In this document: positions 54,854 to 64,000 of the stretch, piece after piece | Numbering within the stretch: the first letter of the stretch is position 1 | How the letters are laid out: every line of letters begins with the position of its first letter | Source: Cheilinus undulatus | Taxonomy: Eukaryota; Chordata; Actinopteri; Labriformes; Labridae | Direction of reading: 5' to 3' | Length of the DNA: 64,000 bases | Assembly (NCBI RefSeq): GCF_018320785.1 | Contig: NC_054882.1 | Coordinates: 23,564,719-23,628,718, forward strand | The notes under the pieces: model-generated | The model's input: the letters and a program-made list of their open reading frames with translations, nothing else | The model's database searches: none | Told to the model about the DNA's origin: nothing | Program-made: the position numbers and the translations under genes

Positions 54854-57800
54854 GTGAGTCTTAATTGTGTTTTATACTTACTGTATTTCCTGCCTCATTA
54901 TTGTCAAATTTATCTATCATATGTTTTTATTTTATTGCTTGTTTATCAATGCAGCTCTTTTGTCGTTTCAGGCTCATTTTAAGAGTCTTTCCGTGTGTAC
55001 AAAGTCAAAGAAACTTAAAAACAGCCGCTTCATATCGGAGTCTCTGCTTTTCACCTTCACCGCTCTCCTTGGCTCTTTCTGCCTGTGTTTTGGGGCCAAC
55101 AATGGAGCATAAACTCTACCGACCTCCTCCAGAGGTCCGGGGTATGACCTGTCTGGACAAAGAGGCATTCACACAGGCCATCACTGTCCCAGCTCTACGG
55201 GTGCCGACAGGGGTTTTAAATAAAGTGGTAAAGAGTTTGAGAAAGTCGACCATCCAGCGCCCCGGGGTACCCAGAGTGGTCCAGGATAAAGAGGAGAGTA
55301 ATGACTTTCGTTTAGTCCTGTTGGACCCCCACAGAGTGACTTCAACCAGCTCCTTCAGTGAGGCTGAGGCCGAGGCTCTGAGGTCCTTCAGTGTCTCTGA
55401 GGAGCTGCAGTACTTTGATCTGAGGCTCACCTACGACAACCTGAAGAGTGAAGAGGTGCTGGAGGCCGTGCTTCCTCAGGGTCAGGATGTGACCACTTCT
55501 TTTAGCCGAGTGGGACATATCGCACACATGAACCTGAGGGACCACCAGCTGCCTTACAAGAACCTCATAGGTGAGAAAAAAATTCAAATGATATCAATAC
55601 ACTACTCAAAATTTTGCCTATGTTTTAGTACATTTTCAACCGTGTCAGGTTCACAAGGGAGGAGTATCAAAATCCAGAACAAACATGGCACAGATGCAAA
55701 CATGCCCGAAATGTGTGGTGCTGAATTACAAGACAGATTTTGGCGCTTCATTTTGGTACCCTACCACTCTGGTGCTATCTCCCACCACTCCTAAGGAAAG
55801 AACGAATGCTTTGCTGCCACATTAACATTGTCCCTGATGCAACACAAGTATACAAATTTAGTTTGAGCCTCTTATATGAAGAAGCTACACCTGTTTCCTT
55901 TACTTATGTACTCTATATATATATATGAGTTATTTACGAGACTGAGAAAGCTTTAATAAGCTGCCTACTTTTAATGCACTTTATTCTCTTAAATGTACAA
56001 ATTCAGTCAGTGTTTAGGAACCTGCACCATTTCAAAACTATGGATTTAGCACCAGTATCAGGAAAACCATACCCAACCCTAGGTTCACCTCCTGTCACCT
56101 TCTACATACTTTTATGTTTGTGTTCCTAAAGTAGATGTGTGCCGATACCAATAATAGTGTTGAATCATGCTGGTACCAAGCCTAAGGACTCATACTCTAA
56201 AAACATTCCCATTAATACTGTTCTCAGTATCGTTTTACAGCTTGAAGTTAGGGTTAGCAAAGTGATGATATATACATGACCAAGCCTTCCAAATATTAAG
56301 AAATTTAAGGATTATATTAGCTATTCATATTAATTCTTGGTATTGGTGAGTAACCAAATGTAAGTACTTGTGCTTGTACTTGATCTGAATAAAAATGACA
56401 ACACCAAATAATGTGGCATCAACAGATGTCAATAGCATTTTATCATCTACTGTGTAGTATCAATTTAGTGCTGATATCTAGTACACCTAACTGCTTCTTC
56501 AGAGAAGGTTTTTTTGTCTGGCAGAAGAAGTTGCCTGTGATTACAGCTATGATCTGTTTTTGTGGTTAAACACAAGCGAGAACATCCGCATTTTTGTAAT
56601 ATGGAATGGAAAAAAGATCTGCATCGGCCGAAATGCTATTTTAAACATCAACCCGATGCATCTTTTGCCAAAAAGCATCAGTATTAGCCAACCACTGTAC
56701 TTAAATCAACCAACACTGCACTCTAGCTTACAGCATTTTTTGTTAAAATATGACTGCGTCTTTAAAGCTTTGGTTCTTTTCTGTTCTGTGGATCATTAAG
56801 AGAGACAAAGATTGCATCATTTTATTACTGGTTGTATTGATGAATTTTAAAGTGCATTATCTGCATATGAAGAGTCTGAAGTTGTTGCATTGTTTTTATC
56901 TTATTAGAAGCAGTATCAGCATTTCATCTTTATCTTTACCAGTGTACCCCAGTCAGATGATATTATGTCAGTGGGAAAATTTCTTGGAATGAAACTGCAC
57001 ATAAATAGGATAGATATTTTCAAAATGTCACATTGAGATAGAAGCTGTATTACATATTTAACTACATGGACAAAAAACAATACTATTTATTTTACTTAAT
57101 GTGTACACACATTTTATTTAAGTATTTGTTTCTAATCTCATCTTCCCCCACATCATAAAACTCACTTTTACAGACTTGTTTGCAAATTTCTGTTTTCCCA
57201 TATTCTTTTCACTGCTCTTAATCCATTTATCCATGCCCAGTCGTTTTTGTGTTGTCCTACTCTGACAGTCCTTTGTTTCTTTTGATAAGATACTTACTCA
57301 TCTCTTTTAATCATCTGGTTTATTTGGGTGGGTTTCTTCTGATGCGTTGACATCTTCTACATTGCAATAGAATTTAATTTAATTGTATTGTCTTATTCTT
57401 TCAGCTGCATTTCAGACCTGTTCAGCTTTTGTGTTCGACTTTTTTAGAAGACTCTCTGTTTTGTCTGATTGTTAATGATGTCAAAGCACTCTGTATATAT
57501 CAGTTGTTTAAAGTGCTGTATAAAGTTATTTTTAAATACCTACAGATGCATGATGTTCTGATCAGTACCAACTTTCAGGATTGCTAAGTGATATTGATTG
57601 CTGACTCCAGGCTTGCTTCCACTGTAGGCCAAGTCATAATGGACAAAAATCCCGGTGTCACCTGTGTGGTCAACAAGATGAACATCATCGACTCCACGTA
57701 CCGCAACTTCAAGATGGAGGTTCTAGCTGGAGAGGAAAACATGGTCGCAAAAGTAAGCTAAATCACACACACCCAGTAAATATTTGTTAATGATACAGAC

Positions 57801-60800
57801 ACACAAATACAGCTCTAAATGACATTGACTGATTGTGGATTGTCTGTGTGCTGCAGGTGAAAGAAAACGGGGTGGCATATGAGTTTGATTTTTCTCGTGT
57901 TTACTGGAATCCTCGGCTGAGCACGGAGCACCAGCGTGTGGTGCAGCTTGTCAAACGTGGCGATACCGTGTTTGATGTGTTTGCTGGGGTCGGTCCCTTT
58001 GCCATCCCCGCTGCCCGCTCCGGTGCCAACGTGCTGGCAAACGATCTGAACCCAGAGTCGTACCGATGGCTTCAGCACAACTGCAAACTCAATAAGGTGG
58101 AAAGCAAAGTCCGAACCTTCAACCTGGATGGCCGAGCGTTTATCCGGGGACCGGTGAAGCAGGAGCTGCCAGCACTGCTGAAGGGAAAAGAAAGTATCCA
58201 TGTGGTGATGAACCTGCCTGCATTGGCTCTAGACTTCCTGGATGCTTTTAGAGGCTTGCTACACCAGGACTGCATCTGTGAAGGAAGCCTACCCACAGTG
58301 CACTGCTACGGCTTCTCCAAAGATAACGACCCCGAGACAGATGTCGTGAAGAGGGCATCCTGCAGCCTGGGATATCCCCTGGAGAAACAGTGTTCTGTAC
58401 ATTTTGTGCGTAATGTAGCCCCCAACAAGGATATGATGTGTGTGACATTCACACTTCCTAAAGATGTCCTCTTCAGCAGTGATCAAGAACAGACAGGTGA
58501 GGATTTAATCATTTATCAGTGGTCAATTAAAGCCTCTGTGAGGAATTTTTCTGTTATGAAACTGACTGAAACTTACACTGATGTCTCTCAAGTTTCACAA
58601 AAACAAGATCATCAAGGGCATGTTTGACTTTTTTAAATATTGCAATACCTCTGACTGCTGCCAGAGGGTAAGCAACAGGCAAAAAGATGATCAACACTAA
58701 AATGATGATCAGCACTAAAAAGATGATCAGCACTGAGGGTTTAGGAGAGATTGTAGGCTGTAATGAACAGATGGTGTTTCAGAAGGTTTTAAAACACGTT
58801 TAAAGATAAAGCACCCCCAGGGGTTATGACCCCAGATCGGGAACCAATGCCTGGAGTCCACAAAATAGGCCAGTAGACATTTCTCAAAGCCTGGCAGTTA
58901 CCAAGTGCTACACCACTGATAAATCACAGGGCCTGTGGTCTATGTTGTTTAGATGTATTCATACATTTTTGTGGCTCGCATTGGCTATCTGTGTAGGCCT
59001 CTACATAGGGCTCATGGCTATGCTAAGGCAGGGGTTCTCAAACTTTTTGGGGCTTGGGACCCCTTACAGGGCAGAAAATTCTCCAAGGACCTCCACATAA
59101 TCTTCAAGCTGGTGAAACATATGTTAACTGCTATTCGTACTCCTAGATGCTGTATTTTAAACTCTTCAACCTTAATACAAGTTCTTGTCAAATTGAGTAT
59201 GACTTCTAATGTTTTTGTTATCCTTTGAGCAGCCAAATAAGAATCCCCTGTGCTTTTTCTAAGGTTTTGATCAGATTCACATTCATGTTTTCTGGCGGAT
59301 GTATTCCTTACCCTTTTGTCGGAAAAAATCTTTTGTTTTGTCCTTAAACTCTGCATGCTTTATCAGATGACGCTTTAGCTTGGCAGGCTTCATGGCTTCA
59401 CAGTTTCACATGAAGACACACATCACATTTTGGTCTTCTGTCGCTGTTTTCAATAAAACCAAACTCCAGATAGCTGTCGTCATATTTTCTCAGTTTAGCT
59501 GGTTTGGGCCTAACATCACTTGTTGATGTGGACACGCTTAAATATTTATCCATTGTTGTTTGCTGGACCTGCACACCAGATGCATCCTGAGCAAAGTGAC
59601 TGATGCGTGAGGAGTGATAGATTAACATGATATGTCACAATCATATCTGAGTTTTTATTGGCCCAAAGCTGACTTATGTGGGAGTCATTGGTTTAGTATG
59701 GTTGTTTTATGGCGCTCTGATCTCTATATGTATTTACTGGCTTTCTAATGACATGGTATTACTTAAATCTTTTTTATTCTGCAGACCCCAGTTTTAGAAC
59801 CACTGTGCTAAGGCATAGGTTTGATGCAGAAGTATAAATCAGGTTTCATACATTTACAGCATAAAATAAGACTGCTTTGTCCACATGGGGGCACCAAAAT
59901 CAACATAAACTTTAAGTTTTATATTAAAGATCAAATATTATGCAAATTACACTTTTTCAGGCTTTTCTAACAAAAATATGCGCCCCTGGTCCATCCACAA
60001 TCCCCCCAAGAATCAAAAACATCCATTCCCTGCCCCCCTCTCTTTCTCCACCTTTCAGAAAATGTGTGCTGAAACAAGCCGTTCTCAAATTTTCCCCTTA
60101 TGATGTCATGTGGGGAGTTAGCACCACCCCCAGCCCATTAATATACACAGAAACAGCTCATTCTGAGCAGAGCTGTGACAGAGGGGTTTTTAGACATGCA
60201 AAAATCCAATACTGGAGTGTTTTTTTTCAGCAACAAACTTCACAGGCATGTTTTAGGGACCTCTGATATCAATATGAACTTGTCTTAAGAGGTAAAATAT
60301 GTGACCTTTAAGGTAAGGGGCAGTGTCTCAGAGAATGGGAGGCTTATAAATTAAGTCTGCCCTGAGAAGCATTTCACAACAAAAGCTTAAAAGTAATTTT
60401 ATAAGTTTTTTGGGACTGATTTATAATAATTTTTCATGCAACTTCTTTCAATTTCTTGTATAAAAGTATGAAGACGAGCTTTGCATTTTTGACATTAAGT
60501 TGTTAAAAATGAAGATATTACAAAATATAACCCTCAGCTATGGAAAACTGTAATCTCTGAATAATTCACTTGTCTGTCTGCTCACTGATATGATTTATGA
60601 TTATCAACAGACTGAGATACTAAAAATAACACCAGTCATTGTTGTTTGTGCCGTCTTTGGTTTTCAGTGTACCGGTACTATTGATATGCTTATGCTTTTT
60701 TTCAGTTTGATGAACAGTAAGGTTGTATATGATTTAAAAAAAATTTGTTTCTCCACAGAGCCATCGGAGGAACCAGCAGCAAAGAAAAAGAAATGTGAAG

Positions 60801-60820
60801 AAGCTCCAGATTCCATGTAA
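54846..60820 (+). CDS. trmt5: tRNA (guanine37-N1)-methyltransferase, complete
   Basis: SAM-dependent class-I methyltransferase making m1G37 next to the anticodon, which prevents +1 frameshifting; mammalian TRMT5 acts in mitochondria and, as for yeast Trm5, probably on nuclear/cytosolic tRNA. Five coding exons: 54846-54853, 54972-55570, 57628-57752, 57857-58496, 60759-60820; all GT/AG, phases join, 477 aa (human about 509). N-terminus [20 protein letters not shown] is Arg-rich and lacks acids, a typical mitochondrial presequence; the conserved body starts at [10 protein letters not shown]. Landmarks: [31 protein letters not shown] (260-269), SAM motif [10 protein letters not shown] (284-293), NDLNPES (306-312), FNLDGRAF, and the catalytic-site NLP (363-365). 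A Lys-rich tail ([10 protein letters not shown]) ends the protein. Divergent from slc38a6, convergent with mnat1. Confidence 0.96.
54972..55570 (+). CDS. trmt5: trmt5 coding exon 2
   Basis: Residues 3-203: presequence, [24 protein letters not shown]-like [38 protein letters not shown] and [14 protein letters not shown]. Acceptor cgtttcag, donor gtgaga. An internal ATG at 55102 starts [14 protein letters not shown]. Confidence 0.95.
55571..57627. other. trmt5 intron 2
   Basis: Contains a repeat around 56030-56480 with 'ggtaccaagcctaagg' and 'gataccaataatag' text related to 50010-50372, and an L2-type LINE 3' end at about 57170-57540. No additional exon seen. Confidence 0.6.
57170..57540 (+). 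mobile_element. L2-type LINE 3' UTR fragment
   Basis: Ends gtcaaagcactctgtatatatcagttgtttaaagtgctgtataaagtta, the same end as the element at 26596-27551 but without its (TTA)n tail. No coding part left. Confidence 0.65.
57628..57752 (+). CDS. trmt5: trmt5 coding exon 3
   Basis: Residues 203-244, [20 protein letters not shown] then [20 protein letters not shown]. Acceptor cactgtag, donor gtaagc. Too short for a long frame; joined by phase and homology. Confidence 0.95.
57857..58496 (+). CDS. trmt5: trmt5 coding exon 4 (catalytic domain)
   Basis: Residues 245-458, the Rossmann-fold methyltransferase domain from [15 protein letters not shown] through [18 protein letters not shown]. Acceptor gctgcag, donor gtgagg. 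Confidence 0.97.
58497..60758. other. trmt5 intron 4
   Basis: Carries the hAT element at 59039-59805. Around 58665-58740 the phrase 'aaaagatgatcaacactaaaatgatgatcagcac' forms a short tandem repeat. No exon found. Confidence 0.6.
59039..59805 (-). mobile_element. hAT (Charlie-like) element with perfect 8-bp target duplication and BED-finger remnant
   Basis: Ends caggggttctcaaacttttt and ccagttttagaaccactg, flanked by identical tgctaagg (59031-59038 and 59806-59813). The minus strand encodes the N-terminus of a hAT transposase: [37 protein letters not shown], then after a frameshift [19 protein letters not shown], i.e. the C-x2-C...H-x-H ligands of a BED zinc finger. The catalytic domain is absent, so it is non-autonomous. 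Confidence 0.9.
60759..60820 (+). CDS. trmt5: trmt5 coding exon 5 (C-terminal tail)
   Basis: Residues 458-477, [19 protein letters not shown] and TAA. Acceptor ctccacag. The Lys cluster could act as a nuclear localisation signal, and a similar PPLKRQR stretch ends the human protein. Confidence 0.9.
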
Positions 60821-60990
60821 AAATCATTTTGACCTGACATTGAGGGATGCAAGGAAACTTTTGAGTTTGGATCATTTTTGTTCATCAAAGTATTAGATTA
60901 TTTTTTATCAGATGTCATTGTATCCTGTTGTGAGAAAAAATTTATCACAACTGTTGTTCAGAAGTGGACATTTCAGTTATCTCACTTTTA

Positions 60991-60996
60991 AATAAA
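60991..60996 (+). terminator. trmt5: trmt5 poly(A) signal (AATAAA)
   Basis: AATAAA 170 bp after the trmt5 stop codon. A short 3' UTR, typical for this gene size. Confidence 0.7.
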
Positions 60997-61036
60997 TGTA
61001 AAATGATAGAAACATTGCGTTTGGTCACAGATGTTT

Positions 61037-61042
61037 TTTAAT
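61037..61042 (-). terminator. mnat1: Candidate mnat1 poly(A) signal (ATTAAA)
   Basis: ATTAAA on the minus strand about 140 bp past the mnat1 stop codon. It lies 40 bp from the trmt5 signal on the other strand. Confidence 0.5.
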
Positions 61043-61183
61043 ATTCAAATAAGAAAATATAAAAACAATCACACAACCCCTGACAATAATTCAGAGAAGC
61101 TTTTCCCTGCTCCACATGGACAGCAGCAGGTTTTTAGAGTCCTTTTAGATCACATTTCTCACCAGTGTCTGTCATGAATGTGT

Positions 61184-61304
61184 TCATCCTCTAGGAGGGA
61201 ACAGCCCACTGAAAGCGTCCTGAATGGCTCGATGACAGGCCAAAGCAGAGGTGTATCCTCCAGCTGTGTCCTGGGGCATGGCAGCCCGCACGTGGTTCAG
61301 ATAC
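61184..61304 (-). CDS. mnat1: CDK-activating kinase assembly factor MAT1, last coding exon
   Basis: Encodes [35 protein letters not shown] and a PPRG end followed by TGA, closely matching the C-terminus of vertebrate MNAT1 (MAT1). MAT1 is the RING-containing third subunit of the CDK7-cyclin H kinase, which is part of TFIIH; its C-terminal region contacts and stabilises CDK7-cyclin H. Acceptor gttctcag; the exon starts with the last base of a split Gly codon (phase 2). All other exons lie to the right of the window. Convergent with trmt5. Confidence 0.95.
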
Positions 61305-62850
61305 CTGAGAACACACAGAGAGCGCCCTGGTCAGAAACAGCAGTGAGCTATTTTGTAAATAAAGTGACTGAGTGGCAGCCTGAGCGCCAGTTTAAAAGGC
61401 AGTTCCTGTGAGTGTAACTTGAGTGAAAGTTTATTCTTCATTAAATCCACACTTGAAGTTATTTTCTCTGGCTCTCTGCGACCCTTTGGCCCTTTGATGA
61501 GATCAACGAAGACAGACGTACCCATACACTAACACTGGAGCACCTTGTGCCTAAAAGCCTCTCCAACATGGCTCTATTAAAGTATTATGGTTGTCTTTTA
61601 TTTTTTAAGTGCTTACAGATGTAGCCTGCCAAAGCCCCTTTTCAGGTTCCTAAGCGAAGCCAAAAGTCACTGTTTATTTTCACAGTCGTGCACAGACAGA
61701 AAAACAGTCGAGCTGCTAATCTAGTCTCCAAATCTTGTCCCCACACAGAAAGATTCCCTTCTACTCATGACTCATGTGAGTAAAAGGGAGTTTAACCTGT
61801 GCCCTCCACCCAGTCTAATCCTTCCTTTACTGTTCTGTGCCATCAAAAAGTGACGCACACATGTTCTGGGCCACTTTCTCGTAGCATGTGTCTACAAAGC
61901 TAAAAAGCAAAATCCTCCAGCAACTGAGACAACACGTAGCTCTGCCTGTCAGTACCCCCCCAACAGCACCACCTCCCTCCACCCTGCCCTGCTGGAATCA
62001 TAGAGTCCTAAAGCCCTCACACGAGTCGGGCTTTGTGGCCCCTGTTCCTGTGAGCCGGGGGGAACTTCAAAGCGAGAGGAATATCAAGAGCACAGACGGC
62101 CCTCTGTGATTTCTGTGCCCATTCAAGCTGCTTTACAGAGTAACCCAACACCTGTGGGGAGGCTCAGACTGAGAAAGATGAAGCATGTGTGTGTGTGTGA
62201 ATGAGAGATGGACAGGAGAGGGAAAAAAAGGTGTTGGGGAGACTACTCGCAGGATTTCTTGTTTTTGGCTTTGGTGTTTTATGATTCTACAATGTGGTTT
62301 GTTTGTAGTCCAATAAAACCTTCACTAAAAATGAAAGTGGAATTGCATTCCCCCGGAGTGGGGAAAAAATTGATACGGCAATGTCTTCATCCTGAAATGT
62401 TTGATACGTACATCGCTGGTGCAAAATCAATATTATAATTGAAAAAGTGCGTGACAGTGCCAATTTGACTCAGATCACTACATCAGGACTCCTCATGAGG
62501 GCACACTTATGATACGAACACATGAAATATGAATAGATTTTAACTGGCCAAAAATGAAGAGACTACCCTGACAGCAGGGTAGTCTCAAATGGCGCTGAAA
62601 AGAAGTTAAGAGTTAAGGTGAGGTGAAAATGACGCTGGATTGCAATGAATACATATTCCTGAACTTCAGGTTTTAAAGGACAATTTTATCTTCATTAGGA
62701 ATGCATGATATGGTTCAGACCTGACAGTTTAGTCCTTGAACAAAGAGACAAACATCAGTCCATAGAACACTTTAAATTTAAAAAAAGGAAAATAGGATGA
62801 ACAAAGAGAAAGACTTCAGCTTACGTAGCTCTGTATCAAACTTAGACTTA
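61305..62850. other. mnat1 last intron, left part
   Basis: No further mnat1 exon found. Contains a short (gt)n run near 62187-62200. No element with clear ends. Confidence 0.55.
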
Positions 62851-63858
62851 CAGTGCCTATAAAAAGTATTCACCCCTTAGATGTTTTACCCTTTTACTGA
62901 TTTTAAAAATCAATCATGGTCAATAAAATTAGGCTTTTTTGACAAAAACATGACCAAAAACACTTTCAATGTCATAGTTAAAAAAACATATCTACAACAT
63001 TACATGTCAATTAAATAAAAATATTTAATGTAAAATAAGTGACTGCATAAATATTCACCCCCTTCAAGTCAGTATTTAGTAGATGCATCTTTGGCTGTAA
63101 TCACAGCACTGAGTCTGTGTGGATAAGTCTCAATCTTGCACATCTAGACACTGTAATCTTACTACATTCTTCTTTGTAAAACTGTCAAGTTATCTCGGTG
63201 ATTGGGGCTTTTCAAGGCCAGCCACAAATTCTCTATTGGATTGAGGTCTGGGCTTTGACTCAGCCACTTCAGAACATTCACTTTGTTGTCTTTAAGCCAT
63301 TTCTGTGTAGCTTTCACTGTATTCTTTGGGTCATTCTCTACCTGGAGAATATCTCTCACTAGTCTCCTCCTTGCATGGTCACTCAGTTTGTGAGGACAGC
63401 CTGATCTAGACAGATTTACACGTGCCATGTTCCTTACATTTCTTAATGATAGATTTTACTGAACTCTGGAGGATGTTCAGTGCCTTGTATTTTTTTTGTA
63501 TCCATCCTCTGACTTATACTTTCAATAACATTTTCTCTGAGTTGCTTGGAGTGTTCTTTTGTCTTCATGGTGCTATGGTAGCCAGGAATACTGATTAACC
63601 AGCGATGGGACCTTCCAGAAACAGGTGTTTTTATATTACAATTACTTAAGACACATTCACTGCACTCAGGTGCAGCCACTTATTTTACTTTACACAATTT
63701 TTGTTTGACATTACTTTGTAGAAATCTATTTACACTTTACAGTTTTGTTTGGAATTTTTTTTGTCAAAAAAGCCAAATTATATTGTACATGATTGATAAA
63801 TAATTTCAATAAAAGGGTTAAACATCCAAGGGGGTGAATACTTTTTTTATAGGCACTG
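62851..63858 (-). mobile_element. Internally deleted Tc1-like transposon with both inverted repeats
   Basis: Ends cagtgcctataaaaagtattcacccc and ggggtgaatactttttttataggcactg, each about 200 bp of matching inverted repeat; TA precedes the left end and 'cata' follows the right end (one base changed from the expected TA). The minus-strand frame 63428-63162 joins [20 protein letters not shown] directly to [20 protein letters not shown] and [15 protein letters not shown], so the middle of the transposase is deleted. Confidence 0.9.
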
Positions 63859-63864
63859 CATACA

Positions 63865-64000
63865 GTGGATACTAGTCGATATTTATAGCCAGTATACTAG
63901 TTGTAAATATCAACGAAAATGTTCAAATCTGCCAAATACTGATAATAACCTTTCAGAGCTGACATCTGCTGATACCAATATCATGCCTATAACATTAGGC
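63865..64000. repeat. Interspersed repeat at the window edge
   Basis: 'tggatactagtcgatatttatagccagtatac' and 'gctgacatctgctgataccaatatc' text, related to 34051-34350 and 47520-47800. Continues past the window. Confidence 0.45.

Noticed and set aside
54865-54971. 5' part of the long trmt5 frame (starting MCFILTVFP) as the trmt5 N-terminus
   Set aside because: This segment is intron 1: it begins right after a gtgagt donor and ends in tttcag. Splicing from the ATG at 54846 gives a better N-terminus in the same frame.
55571-55794. Extension of trmt5 exon 2 past 55570
   Set aside because: The frame stays open but leaves the conserved sequence exactly at a gtgaga donor, and exon 3 resumes the family sequence in phase.
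59398-59628. BED zinc-finger host gene
   Set aside because: It lies wholly inside a 767-bp hAT element with 8-bp target duplications and is frameshifted before the finger is complete.

Overview
The window is a piece of a ray-finned (teleost) fish genome. Exons are short and flanked by GT/AG introns, the encoded proteins are vertebrate orthologues, and the intronic repeats are typical of fish (Tc1-like transposons, small hAT elements, a tRNA-derived SINE with a 'cactgtcctcctct' body, an RTE/Rex3-like LINE with a GATG tail, L2-type LINE ends). There are no bacterial features, operons or CRISPR arrays.

Four protein-coding genes are supported exon by exon. (1) prkch, novel protein kinase C eta, minus strand, 1177-19754: the first nine coding exons (419 codons: C2, pseudosubstrate, C1A, C1B, start of the kinase domain). 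The rest of the kinase lies beyond the left edge. (2) slc38a6, an amino-acid transporter family member, minus strand, 32879-54512: complete, 16 coding exons, 457 aa. (3) trmt5, tRNA (guanine37-N1) methyltransferase, plus strand, 54846-60820: complete, 5 coding exons, 477 aa, with a probable mitochondrial presequence. (4) mnat1, CDK-activating kinase assembly factor, minus strand: only the last coding exon (61184-61304) is visible, and 61305-64000 is its last intron.

The order and relative orientation match, from memory, the mammalian PRKCH - SLC38A6 - TRMT5 - MNAT1 block. slc38a6 and trmt5 are divergent, with 333 bp between their start codons carrying two CCAAT boxes, an E-box and an ETS-like site. 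trmt5 and mnat1 are convergent, with poly(A) signals about 40 bp apart. TMEM30B, an intronless gene between SLC38A6 and PRKCH in mammals, is not seen in the 12-kb intergenic gap.

Layout: 1-19.8 kb prkch; 19.8-32.0 kb intergenic (prkch promoter, degenerate repeats, L2 fragment, nested Tc1 elements); 32.0-54.5 kb slc38a6; 54.5-54.85 kb shared promoter; 54.85-61.0 kb trmt5; 61.0-64 kb mnat1 3' end and last intron. Most long anonymous reading frames are shadows or transposon debris. I found no convincing new gene system. The most interesting structures are a 598-bp near-perfect hairpin filling the last slc38a6 intron, a pair of inverted hAT copies flanking prkch exons 3-9, the overlapping uORF and two candidate starts in trmt5, and several transposon insertions whose target-site duplications can still be read.
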